The translations under genes were made by a program, and so were the position numbers. Below the pieces are notes generated by a model. It saw nothing but the letters and a program-made list of their open reading frames with translations. It made no database searches and was not told where the DNA came from. A stretch of 64,000 bases of DNA from Hirsutella rhossiliensis (taxonomy: Eukaryota > Ascomycota > Sordariomycetes > Hypocreales > Ophiocordycipitaceae): NCBI RefSeq assembly GCF_020360975.1, contig NW_025408672.1:3162001-3226000 (forward strand). Direction: 5' to 3'. Of this stretch, positions 11,701 to 22,050 are shown piece after piece (the first letter of the stretch is position 1; each line of letters opens with the position of its first letter).

Positions 11701-12895
11701 AAGGACTCCAAGATCCTATGGGGAACTGCCTTAGCTAACCCTTTGCTCGCAATATCTTCCGTGCATCACTGGCGAACCCCAACAAACGGGTGGACACTCT
11801 CTTGAAGGCATCATCCTCCGGTCCCGCGTACTTGCTCAGCATTGCGTGTCTAACGTCCAACCCAATCCGACGTGGGCCTTGAAGGCAAGCCGAGTGCCGC
11901 TCGACAAGCTTGCCAAGGTTAGCACTGGAACCTTGGTCCGAAACGCAAGCTTACAATTCCCTTGTTATCACTGCCTAAGCATTTGATGAACTCGGGCGGT
12001 AGTTTCCTTATGACTGTGGTAAAGTCTGTCGGCTGGGTTTCGTAAAAACAGACCATGGGAAATTTGAACTCTTTGTCCTCGACCATCTCGCAGAACCGCT
12101 GGACAATTTCGTCGAGTTCTCCTCGTCCCCCGGCGTCATTTCCCAGATACTTGACCAACTCGGAGGATGAATCACCGCGCATATGTATCGCAACGACGAC
12201 CCGTAGCTGGGTGGCAGTAAAAAAGGACTCGTGACTGCCTTGGAAAGGCGTGCCTAGAAACGCGACACCAGCGGTCGATCTGAGGATGCCCTGATACTCA
12301 CGAACCTCCCGCGCCCGGTGAAGTGCCTTTAAAAATTAGCACTGCGCGATATGGTCCCCGAAAAGATGCAAACCTTGACCAGCAACAGACCACCAAAGCA
12401 GGATGCGATGAATATGGCGGGCGATTACCGCTGTCCTATTTCCCACGTTAGGTCATGCCATGCGAGAATCGAGGTGTGTCACCTTGAATCTGCAGATATG
12501 CAACCTATCTAGTAGTGCATCGGCATGACCTAATAGAAGGTCGGTCGCGGGGTTATCGTCGAAGTTGGCGTTCCAGTCGTACGTGAAGATGCGAGCATTG
12601 GGGATGACAGATGGCAACATGTTCTGGTCTTGCAGCCAGTGGACATGGCCCGAAGTTGGGTCACCGTCGTCCTTCCATGCCACCCAAGTTCCCGGCGATT
12701 GAGTGTCCAAGCCGTGAATGGCGATGATGCTGCTCCCAATCAGATGTGTTTGGCAAAACTGGTATGTGGATTAACCGACTCCAAGTCTGTTTTGATCGAG
12801 CCATCGCTCTGGTCGGGGTATACTTGGTTCAGACCGAATTTTCGGGGTTCCGTGTTCCGGGGCAATCCGGCCTTGTCTCCGCTGCTTGCCGTCAT
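8780..12895 (-). pseudogene. NLR-like gene: alpha/beta hydrolase-NACHT-ankyrin, front half frameshifted
   Basis: Fungal STAND/NLR-type immune receptor architecture. Supported exons on the minus strand are 12895-12780, 12729-12483, 12435-12374, 12326-11955 and 11908-8780, with introns of 46-50 bp. The N-terminal part is a SERAC1/DUF676-like hydrolase: IIAIHGLDTQSPGTW, then FIASCFGG (nucleophile elbow with Cys in place of Ser), then VAFLGTPFQGS. The NACHT domain has Walker A ADPGCGKS and Walker B IVCLFDAIDEC. About eleven ankyrin repeats follow. Three single-site frame changes are needed to keep the family reading: near 12,418, near 11,780 and near 11,586. Downstream of the last, an uninterrupted frame of about 930 codons covers NACHT and ankyrins. 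Either the gene is a recent pseudogene able to yield only a truncated NACHT-ankyrin protein, or the assembly has small indels. Domain calls are firm; the disabled status is inference. Confidence 0.72.
8880..9560 (-). repeat. Near-identical 99-bp ankyrin-coding repeats
   Basis: The C-terminal ankyrin units of the NLR-like gene repeat with a 99-bp (33-codon) period and are much more alike at DNA level than the upstream units. The block LLIDAGADKEAKDA plus its codons recurs almost unchanged near 8,925, 9,020, 9,220 and 9,525. High internal identity marks recent amplification, as described for fungal NLRs whose repeats evolve in concert. Confidence 0.75.
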
Positions 12896-14178
12896 TTCCG
12901 ATTACGATGCCCGGAGCAGAGTGTCATATAGTTGACGCGAGGACGGAGAGTGCGGGGGAGGCAATTCATCGGTGGATGAGAAGAATCCGAGGGACAACGC
13001 ATACTAAGGCACCTAGATATACCCTGTGGCCGGGGTGCCCTCAGGGGCCAACCTACCACACAGCCCAGCCTGTCGCGCTAGGGCGCCCCTTTCGAGCTCG
13101 AAGATGCAGAATTTACGCCTAATCTTCCGGCTAAGCCACGAGCCGGGCCGCGAGACTGACTGGGAGGGGCTGACTCCGAGCCCGGGATATTCGGTAAAAG
13201 CGTGGCCATTGAGAGTGACGTCCATATATGAGCTGAGCGAAGAATGAAACTCGCTACAATACAGTACATGGAGGGCTGAAACGTGGTCCAATGGGAGCCT
13301 GCTCTCGCGCCACGCGCTTGTTCCTCACTCCATACGAAGATTGACACCAAGGGAACTTCAGCACCGAGGGCTAGGCAGGCGCCCTGCCACCGTGTAAGTC
13401 AGAGCTTGCATACAGTACGGTCTAATTAGAAAAGGGAAGCTATCTAGTCACCTGAACCTCCCTTATCAAAGCTTTCGTGACGATCTGGAATAAAAAGCAG
13501 AGGCTGTGGCAAAAATGACTATATATCCTTGTAAAGAGCCCGTCCCTCTTTTTTTAAGAACTCTAACAGGGCTATTTTTTCTTTATAGTAGTTATTGCCT
13601 TGCAGAAACAATCCCGTTTATATATTACTAGGCATTTACTTGATAAGCCTCTATAGCTTCTCCTAAAAGACGGCCTTCTACACTCCACGCTAGAAAGTAA
13701 CAAGTCGCCGCTGCGAAGTTGCTGCTCTTTCTTTAGTATTTTATTGATTCAATATATGCTATGCTAACTTAATAAAGGGCAGTTATCTTGGGGGCAGTCA
13801 GGCTGGTTAGAGCTGCTGCCTTGTTGGCTGTGTTGGTTTTCTTTGCTTTGCTTTGCGTTTGCTGTATCTTTGCTAAGTTCTTTGCTGTTTGAGGAAAGTC
13901 ACATGTACAGTTTTTCAGCATCAAAGCTTCTCAAGCCGGGAAACGCAGGACAGTAGAAATCTGCGGGTAAGCGTGACTTACACCGTGGCAAGGGTCCCCG
14001 CCTAGCCCCCTGTGTTGAAGTTCTTTTGGTATTAACCTCGTACATATACACGGTGTTTAGCTCATTGCAAGGGTATATCAAGACCACCCAGCGATGTGAC
14101 GGATAAATCGTAGACCTGTCTCGATTTCCCTGGACGGGATCGCCCTCTTCTTCAGAGCAGCCTTTTAGACCATGAGAC
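12896..14178. other. Intergenic region, nothing recognised
   Basis: Upstream flanks of the divergently arranged NLR-like and HET genes. The part 13,480-13,900 is T/A-rich with homopolymer runs but is not RIP-like, since CpA and TpG are common. No coding signal or RNA gene seen. Confidence 0.45.
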
Positions 14179-16041
14179 ATGAACAATCTTCGACGGTACG
14201 TTTACACTCCATTGGGTACCGGCTGCATTCGACTACTACAAGTGAGCGCCGAGTCAAATACTCTGTCTGGCGCTCTCCGGACGGTCAAAATCGATGATGC
14301 GCCGCCATACTTTACTCTCAGCTACTCTTGGGACTCTCAAGCACCTGGCCAGCTAATACGAGTAGACGGTCAGGTGCTGTCCGTGAGTCCCAGCCTGGCA
14401 GCCTTTGTACAGCGATTACCGGGCTTGACCATCGATGGCAGGCGAGTCGAGTGGGTGTGGATTGACAAGATATGCATTGATCAAGACGATCTCTCGGAGC
14501 GTTCTAGGCAGGTACAGCTCATGAGCCTGATATACTCCCGGGCCGTCAGGACCCTAATCTGGATCGGGCCCGACCTCGATGCATGCTCCGCGGCGTGGCA
14601 ACTAGTTGATGAAATATACCGTGTCTTCCAGACACAGAATCCGCGCGCCAAGTTCGTGGCTGACATCCCCTTTCGGATGTATTCGGATCAGAACCACGCG
14701 GCCTCGGGTCTTCCCGAATGGAATGACGGGCTGTGGAGGCATCTGAGGAGGCTATTCAAACTGCCATGGTTCACAAGGTCGTGGATCGTCCAAGAAGTCG
14801 CTCTTTCGCGAGGGGACCCAGTCATTCTCCACGGACAGAGGAGGTACATGTGGCATCACCTAGGCTGGGCGTCGTCCTGGCTGCGACGTAATGGATATCT
14901 GCGGTTGGAACAGGTTCCAAACCAAATACAGAATGTCGAGACGATATCCAACATTCGGCGATCCAGTGCTCCCTGGTGTCTAGGCGCCTTGTCCGTCGCA
15001 ACCTCCATCAAGTGTCATGCTACCGACCAAAGGGATAAGATTTACGCTCTGATCGGCTTGGCCGCCGAGAACCAAGATGTTTCCCACGTGCCCGACGCGT
15101 TGCGTGCCAACTACAAGATAGATGTCACTCAAGTATATACAAAGGTCGCTATATTCCTTCTCTGGACATATAAGACACTCTCCTTCCTGACCCGCGCCAA
15201 CGGCGTGTCCGAAGACGTGTCTTGGGCCCAGCGCAAACACCGTCTTGCGCTGCTCCCTTCCTGGGTTCCAAATTGGTGCGACTTTGCTGTTGCAGAAAGG
15301 CATGTGGCCAAAAGCCTTACGTGGCTATCTCATCCCAACGACGCGGGCGCGGCAACCTTACGGTTTCCAGACCACTACAACGCCTCTTGTGGGCTGCACG
15401 CGAAACTATACGAGTCCTTGGATCAGTCGGTACTCCGACTGAGTGGCCTGAAGGCCGACATAGTCGTCAACACAGCCGTCTTCGATGACGTACCACAGTC
15501 GTCCGAAGGACATGGCCACGACTCACAATTCCTTCAGCTTTGGAGAGCTGCGTTACCATCTCTCCAAGCGACAAAGTCTCTCGCGGACTGGATATCCTGT
15601 TGGATTAATGCTACCACGGCAGAGCAGTATCGGCTCGCCGGGAGCACGCCGGAGCAAATCTTAAGAGACGGCTCGGCATTCCTACTTGAGCTCTTATCCA
15701 GCCATAAGCATCCGGAGAGTTCTCAGGAAATTATAGTTCAGCTGAGAGAGTTTCCAGTTGGTGGCAAACCGGAATCTTACACCTCGTTGGCCAGCAATTT
15801 CTGCCTCCACAGAAAGTTCATCGTCACTGCAAAGGACCGCATGGGCATTGGGCCAGATGCAACGCGGGCTGGGGACCAGGTCTTTGTGATATTCGGTGGA
15901 GGCGTGCCATACATCATCCGTAAACAGGAGCGCGGTTCCCTTTTCGTGGGGGAGTCGTATATCCATGGACTTATGGGTGGCGAGGCGGTTCAAGAGCGGC
16001 AGCGAGGTGAGCTGGTAGAGGAGATACTTGAGATTCGATAA
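14179..16041 (+). CDS. HET-domain protein (heterokaryon incompatibility type)
   Basis: 620-aa single-exon protein with an N-terminal HET domain (about residues 45-230). HET proteins trigger cell death after fusion of genetically different hyphae; some are signalled through NLRs. The block YFTLSYSWDS is the usual first HET motif. WIDKICIDQDDLSERSRQVQ followed by LIYSRAVRTLIWIG is the second and third. A further conserved stretch, DKIYALIGLA with NYKIDVTQVY (around residues 285-320), is common in this family. The C-terminus FVGESYIHGLMGGEA is also typical. No intron is needed and no lesion is visible, in contrast to the neighbouring NLR-like gene. The start at 14179 is the first ATG of the frame. 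The gene is divergent from the NLR-like gene, 1.3 kb away. The recognition partner is unknown. Confidence 0.92.
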   Translation: MNNLRRYVYTPLGTGCIRLLQVSAESNTLSGALRTVKIDDAPPYFTLSYSWDSQAPGQLIRVDGQVLSVSPSLAAFVQRLPGLTIDGRRVEWVWIDKICIDQDDLSERSRQVQLMSLIYSRAVRTLIWIGPDLDACSAAWQLVDEIYRVFQTQNPRAKFVADIPFRMYSDQNHAASGLPEWNDGLWRHLRRLFKLPWFTRSWIVQEVALSRGDPVILHGQRRYMWHHLGWASSWLRRNGYLRLEQVPNQIQNVETISNIRRSSAPWCLGALSVATSIKCHATDQRDKIYALIGLAAENQDVSHVPDALRANYKIDVTQVYTKVAIFLLWTYKTLSFLTRANGVSEDVSWAQRKHRLALLPSWVPNWCDFAVAERHVAKSLTWLSHPNDAGAATLRFPDHYNASCGLHAKLYESLDQSVLRLSGLKADIVVNTAVFDDVPQSSEGHGHDSQFLQLWRAALPSLQATKSLADWISCWINATTAEQYRLAGSTPEQILRDGSAFLLELLSSHKHPESSQEIIVQLREFPVGGKPESYTSLASNFCLHRKFIVTAKDRMGIGPDATRAGDQVFVIFGGGVPYIIRKQERGSLFVGESYIHGLMGGEAVQERQRGELVEEILEIR

Positions 16042-16877
16042 TTTCTCTTTTAGTGGTGTTTAATAACCTGAAATTGAAGCGGCGGGGACAACAGCGTGTT
16101 CCAGACTACAAAATGAACGGGGCGTTTTCGTGTCCTGGTACTGATAGTTTCTGAAGCTTAAGCAAAGGCTATTGGTGCCGTCTTAGCTTGGGTAGACACT
16201 TTCTTTTAGGACTCCGTTGATGCTTCTTGGTCGGTGAGTCTGAGATATGTCTCTCGAAAGATTGCATAACTCCTTTCGCTTAAACACAGCGCCGCTGTTC
16301 TTACAATGTGCAGGGTTATCTTCTGATTAAACTACAAAGCTTGAACGGAACGCTCTCTTTCATTGGATGAATCCATCAGAGGTCCTTAAGAAAGGCGCAT
16401 CCAGGGAAGCTTTTCGCCTATGAAGGTCGATCTGAGGCCAGACGGCATTGTCCCACTGCGCCAGGCGCTCCATGTTCGTACTTTTGCAGAATGTACGAAG
16501 TACCCGTAAGCTGCCTTGCTGTTTCTTTGAACTGCCGTGCCACGTAAAACATGACAGAGGGGCGCTGAAGAGTAGATTATGTTTCACCGGGGCTTGATTT
16601 GACCATAGATGCGAAGACTGACAGAAACATAAGGGGGCTCATCTTGAACTATCCCGTGCTCTTACAGAACGTATATTACCCATAAATTCTGTACAGACGA
16701 ACCGCTGATGCATCGAGTCCAACGTTCACTGAACCCGCCTATGTATTTTACTCGACTTGCTCGATGATTAGAAGTAGGAATTGGGGAACAGCGAGATGAG
16801 ACCCTTTAGTCACACATCCCAGGAGACTCAGAGGAGCTCCTGACAATGAAACCTCATGGAGGATCGAATTCATGACG
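16042..16877. other. Intergenic region, nothing recognised
   Basis: HET 3' flank and downstream flank of the GH72 remnant. The longest open frames are 60-75 codons with no recognisable motif. Confidence 0.4.
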
Positions 16878-17524
16878 TTACTGATAGACTCTTTGCCAGG
16901 TGGGCATGATACTTGGATTCTGAAGAATTGTGCTATCAAGCATGAGTCTTCCTGAAAATTCTAGAAAAGGGCACCGAATAGGAAAAAGGAGTGTGAGATT
17001 AGTGACAGCAACTGCTGTCTTGTCCCCGTGCCTAACCGAGCCAGCGTTGTCCTCGTCGTCCTTCTTCCCGGTGGCGGCAAGGGAAGCTTCGCCGCTGGCG
17101 ACACTAGCAGTAGCCGTCCCGCTGCCGACAGCGTTCTGTGAGCCGCCTTTAAAGCCGGGGCTACGACCGGCGCCATGCTTCATGTACTTTTCTGCTTGCT
17201 GCGTCATCCGGGGTACCAGGCTAGGGTCGACGTTCCACGAGCTGTCTGAAGTCGGGCACTACACGGCGTGCGTACTAGAAGCGGCCCGCCATCACCGGTA
17301 GGGGTAGGGGTTTTGCTTAGAGCCTCTTTGAATAGCTCAAACTCGTCTGATTGGTCAATGGCCTCGCCTTCAGAATGAGGCTTGACAATACCAAACTTGT
17401 TTTCCTCGGTCGAGTACTCGTATATAAGGCCACCGGAATATACATTACTTATGTTTATGCTTATCAACGCGTCGAATTTTCGAGGGCGACTGTCAGTGCA
17501 CCCCCATTCCGAAAGACTAATGTC
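16878..17524 (-). pseudogene. 3' remnant of a GH72 beta-1,3-glucanosyltransferase gene (GEL/GAS family)
   Basis: GH72 enzymes are GPI-anchored and elongate cell-wall beta-1,3-glucan. Reading the minus strand from 17,524 gives LSEWGC, the equivalent of the FSEYGC block that carries the catalytic nucleophile. NVYSGGLIYEYSTEENKFG, a hallmark of the domain end, follows near 17,430, then PTGDGG near 17,310. A frame change near 17,280 is then needed to reach SSWNVDP and QAEKYMKHGAG near 17,210. The rest is a Gly/Ser/Ala-rich linker and a hydrophobic tail ending at 16,878. The N-terminal two thirds of the enzyme, including the acid/base glutamate, are missing upstream. Truncation plus frameshift make this a relic. 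No intact copy is in the window. Confidence 0.75.
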
Positions 17525-17836
17525 TAGAGTTCAGAGCCGTGTTATCGTGGTAACCTTTTCGAAACTTAACTTATAAAATAGGCAACGTATAGTCGGCAGA
17601 TACGGCTTCATCCACTTCTGATCTCACTTTCCTCATTCAGACGAGTCGCGGACGAGCCGCAAACCAACAGTCTGACAGCTCAGTTATGAGCTTGTGAGCG
17701 GGGAAGGTCGCCCTTCACTTGATATACTTATATTGTTGATCGCCCAGCAGGGAGCAAGCAAGAGCCAACAGCCCCAAGCATTTCTTATCTTCGTCCGCGA
17801 TTCTCCCTTATACTCAAGCTTTTGAACAGGTCCATC

Positions 17837-18178
17837 ATGGCTAGCCACGGACCCACCACCGAGGAACTCAGGCGAATCCAGAGGCGGATCAGCGACATTA
17901 TGCGCAAATACACGGCGGAGCAGGAAGAACGCCAAACCTTGCTCAATCTTATCCAGAACGTGTCAAGCACCAACATACGACTAATGTCCCAAAAGGTCTC
18001 GAAATCGAAGGAGCGCAGACGACAGGAAGAAAGTGCCACCATGGAAGAAAACATTGCGCGGATAAAACAGGATCTCGCTGAAAAGGAGGCGGAGATTGGA
18101 AAGCTGTGGATAAAATTGGCCGAGTTACAGGAGCGCGAGAGGGAGTTGACGGCGCGATCTTCAGGAGCGGGCGACTAG
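17837..18178 (+). CDS. Small coiled-coil protein of unknown function
   Basis: 113 aa, highly charged, starting MASHGPTTEELRRIQ. Residues about 8-105 are almost entirely heptad-compatible helix (runs such as RRIQRRISDIMRKY and EEIARIKQDLAEKEAEI-like charge patterns), so a long coiled coil is likely. There are no cysteines, signal peptide or membrane segment. The ATG at 17837 is the first in the frame. Its stop codon overlaps the last bases of the convergent kinase gene on the other strand. I do not recognise a family; such small coiled-coil proteins are frequent orphans in fungi. The open frame and composition support a real gene only moderately. Confidence 0.55.
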   Translation: MASHGPTTEELRRIQRRISDIMRKYTAEQEERQTLLNLIQNVSSTNIRLMSQKVSKSKERRRQEESATMEENIARIKQDLAEKEAEIGKLWIKLAELQERERELTARSSGAGD

Positions 18179-19943
18179 GAATAGAGGTCGGGGTCTTGTG
18201 CACGGCGGGCTTGACTCGATAGGCGGACTTGCTCCAATGTTTTGTTCGTCATTTCAATAAGTTCTCGGATTTTCTGAGCCCGATGATCCTCGACGAACAG
18301 CCCATGTTTCACAAGATATTCGGTGTAGCGTTCAGAGTTCCGCATTTGAAGCTCAGCTCGTTGCGCAAGCGCCTGGTTCTCATCTTTCTCGAAGAAGTCG
18401 TTGACCACCGTCTCCCTGCATGCTTTGGATCCGTATACGCGTTCAAAGATGGACATCTGGTATATATTCTGGAGTTTAGAGGGGTGGCGAAAGATTTCCA
18501 TGATAGGCGACACTTTTTGCACGAATTGATGCTGCACGGCTTCGTCCTGCAATCCCCAATCTTGACAGAGCTGGGTGCAAGCGCTCGATGAGTTCCTCAT
18601 TTCCATGAGAAGTGTGCGGAATTCCGGAAAAATATCGCGTCGGGGAACACCGGTGCAGAAAAGGAGGGTAGCGGGATCGTGTCCCATAATCCATGGTGGC
18701 GGCGTGAACAATTGTAGCGGAATCGTACCGGAAAACTCCCAGTCAATGATTGCGAGAATGTGGAAGTCATCGTCGATGAGGATGTTACCACATCTGAGAT
18801 CTGGGTGGGCGAGTACGAATGAAGGGCTAGGCTCCTTTAAGTCGATGCACTTGGGGATCTCCTTCAGTAGACTGTCCAACGCGAATTGTTCTATCTTTGT
18901 TTGGTTGAAACTGGGCTCCTGGACGGGTTGCTGGATCGTCTCTGACAGAAAGTTGCAATGATAATCTGCAAATTGCGCCGTGGATATGAAAACCCTTGGG
19001 GTGGCCAGCGTTGCGAAGCTTCCTTCGACTCCGTTGTCAGTTATTGAAAGGAAGGGGCCAAGTATGGGATTCGCTTCATCGATTGGATTCGGCATCAGCG
19101 AGCCTGCCGCAGAAAACTCAAGTTTGCGTAGCTGCCCAAAAACATTGATAAGATCAATATACAGATTCTTCCGTTGCGATTCTGTAGTATGCATCCAAGT
19201 ATCTATATCAAGTTGCCGCCCGGGGATAAATTCCATAATCATAAATGGCGTTGAAGCGCCTTTCACTAAAGTGTCGTCTTCTCCGTATGCGTGGACGCGA
19301 GGGATGCGAATCGTAGTGTTGCTTTCGATATATCTGCGTGGGTGATTTGGTCACTAGAATTCCGTCGAACGGGTTATGATATAGCTCACCGCATCGTAGT
19401 CACCTCACTCAAGAGCTTGCCCCATGTATCACGAACCATAGGCACGATTGGGATCCTCAAAACCCACGTCTTTTCGTTGGATTCGAAGCGAACAAAGAAG
19501 CAGATATTAAAGCTGCCTTGATTCTCATCAATGATGCTGCAAGCCCCTCCTCCACAATGCTTAGAGGCCACATGGCAGACGGCATCCTTGTCGATCGAGT
19601 CAATGAATGCACTGTTCTTGGCTTCGACTTGCTCCTCCGTGAGGGGGAAGAAGATTGAAGCTTCTTGTTCGATCTGAGCACTGGAGACCTGACCGTCTGT
19701 GGCAGCGTCGTCTTCCTTGTCCTGGCTTGCTGGTGTCGATAGCAGAGTCGATGGCAGATTGTCCGGGGAGTCAAGTCCAGCTGACTCGCGAGCTCGAAGG
19801 CCAAGGAACAGCCTTGTCAAACGTGCGGACAGTGACGTCAATTGTACATAACGAAAGAGAAGTGGCGTACGGCACAGCCGTACGAGATGTGCGGACAATG
19901 ACGTCCATTGCGCCTGAAAAAAGCGTAGTGTCATGGATGCCAT
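18175..19943 (-). CDS. Aminoglycoside-phosphotransferase-like kinase (APH/ChoK fold)
   Basis: Fungal member of the APH phosphotransferase superfamily; the substrate is unknown and antibiotic resistance should not be inferred. Exon 1 is 19943-19390, intron 19389-19334 (56 bp, GTGAGC...CGCAG), exon 2 19333-18175, together 570 aa. The junction is in phase (VTTMR then YIESNTTIRIPRVHAYG). Kinase signatures are FMIMEFIPG (hinge region), the catalytic loop LAHPDLRCGNILIDDD (Brenner motif HxDxxxxN) and AIIDWEFSG in the place of the metal-binding DFG. The first 60 residues are Arg/Leu-rich, contain the phrase TSLSAxLxRL twice and are not conserved, so the true start may lie further inside. It converges on the coiled-coil gene with a 4-bp overlap. 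It is the last intact gene before the RIP block. Confidence 0.85.
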
Positions 19944-21489
19944 TCTCGTGCTCGGCTGCCTCTGCAGATTGAATGGAGTCGGAAGTGTGGAAAAGGGGCG
20001 GCCAATCCCTTTGGCTGTGGAGGAGCCACCTCTAGGTCACGAGATCCAGAGCTACGGAGCTACCTACTCGTGCCCGCCCCACCTTTCTGGATTTAGCTGG
20101 TAAAGGCTTGCCGGAATCTAGAAGAGTATTGCTATTAAGTCTTACTATTTACACAGACAAAATTCTCTATTTATATAGAGTTATATAGAGCACCTAAATT
20201 TAAAGTACCTTAAAGTTACTTTAAGGTACTGCCTATACTTCCCCTAGCTGCCTGCCTTACCTAGGTACCTACTAAGAAGGCCTCGATTACGAATAAGTGC
20301 ACCCGAGCACCCGAGTTAGTAAGGGAGGGGTCCCCCTTAGGGAGGGGCCCTACTATAGGGGTTTATCCCCCGCGCGAGGTAAGTGCGACGTATAAGATCG
20401 CGACTTTTAAGAGACTTAAAAAATATATAAGGTTAAGTACTAATTACTAAGCGGATCTAGCTACTAATTAAAAGAGAGGATTTTAAGAAATTCTATATAA
20501 ATAAAGAAATATATCTATATAAATAGTAAGACTTATTACTATTTATATACTAGTATATTACTATTTATATACCTACCTTATTTTTTATAATATATCCTAG
20601 TATAAGTCTACTTTACTTATTTATACCGCGCGCGCTTAGTAAGTACCTATACTACTTAAATGCCTATGCCTATACCCGCTTATATAAATATATATACTAA
20701 ATTTAAAGCTATTACTAATACTATAATTAATAAACTTAGCTATAGCCCGCGGTCTCTTATAGTATTATAATAAGGATTATTAGACCTACCTTTAAAACGC
20801 TCTTATAAGGCCTTATAACGGTCCTAAGCTAGCTATAGCTATCGCGAAGCGTAGCCTAATTTCGTAGTTCTTAGGGATATCCCTTAGTAAGAGGGATCTA
20901 GGAAGCTAAAAACACCCGGTATAGAAGAAGGAAGAAGGAGCTAAAAGGAGGTATAGAGAAGAGGGTAGGGGTATAAGGGGAAGTAGAAGTAGCGATAGCT
21001 TCCTATAGAGGTAGCGAGAGATAAGACGGATATACCGGCAACGGCTAGTAAAGAGGGGAAAAACTAGTAAAAAGCTTAGTAGTTAAGAGGATATTAGTAG
21101 CTTCTTTAAGTAAGATCTTCTTTATTAATTAAGATACTAGACGGGTATAAAGAGGAGCGTTAGATAAAGGAAAGAAGGATAATTAAGGTAATATAATAAT
21201 TACTCCCCTACTATAATTACTGCCCCCGTAAGAATTAAATATCTTTGCCCTGCCTATCTAACCCCTTACTTTTAATTTTACCTTCGTATATTTTTATATA
21301 CTTCTTATATCTCTCTTTACGATAGTTATAAGCCTAGGAGGAATAGAATTCCTATACCTTCCGGCTACTATAAAAGGCACCTTTCTTATATCCCTCGTAG
21401 CTTCCTTTTACCCCTCTTACTAGAAAAGCTAATTTTTAACTAACTTTTCTACCCCCCTCTTTTATAATAATATCGAAAAACGATTCCTC
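19944..21489. other. Edge of the RIP block, no gene
   Basis: Base composition drops abruptly at about 20,105 from normal to AT-rich with very few CpA/TpG. 20,270-20,400 is a GC-richer island containing two GCACCCGAG units. No protein family could be read in either strand. Confidence 0.5.
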
Positions 21490-22050
21490 TGCCGCCCCTA
21501 CGGTCTATAGGACGATTCTTATAGAGCCTTAAGATTAGGATAAGTAGGTAAAGGAGCTACGGGCTCGTATAGATAGAACTATCTATAATTTAGTCTTCTT
21601 TAATAAGTAGGACCCTCTTAAGCCCCCTCTTCGTCCTAGGGTAACGGAATTTATAGAGGGAGCTACCCTCTTCTCTAAGCTAACCTCTATATAGTAGAGA
21701 GCTTTTTCTACTCCCTTAGGTAACTATAAGAGTTACCGTAAGGAGTACCTTTATAAGATAAAGCTACTAACTACTATATATATAGCGATAACGGAATCCG
21801 TTAGTACTATAAAGCTAATCTCTCTTTAGGAAAAAGAGACTCCTAGGTAGTAGCTTTTAAAGCTCGAGACCTTAATAGCTCCCTCGAGGGGCTATATAAC
21901 TAACCGTATTAGGAAGACCTATACGGCCTACCTAGGAGCCTTTTCTACTAAGAACCTTCTAGCCTCTTCGTAGCTAGCTAAGTAAGAAGAAATCCTTAAG
22001 GAAGTTAACTAATACTTCTTAATAAAAGCTCTTTCCGGCTAGTAGCTATA
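21490..22050 (+). pseudogene. Copia-type Gag relic
   Basis: Plus-strand reading through TAA/TAG stops gives a Gag-like stretch (for example LRARIDRTIYNLVF, then FIEGATLFSKLTSI and SYRKEYLYKIKLLTTIYIAI), resembling UBN2/DUF4219-type Copia Gag. Every interruption is compatible with a former Gln codon. The element boundaries were not found. Confidence 0.5.

Noticed and set aside
18175..19943. Aminoglycoside resistance gene
   Set aside because: APH-fold kinases are a large fungal family of unknown substrates; nothing links this one to antibiotic resistance.
20805..20870. AACGGTCCTAAG-like string reminiscent of large-subunit rRNA
   Set aside because: The match is short, and the flanking bases do not follow any rRNA I can recall; probably chance in RIPped DNA.
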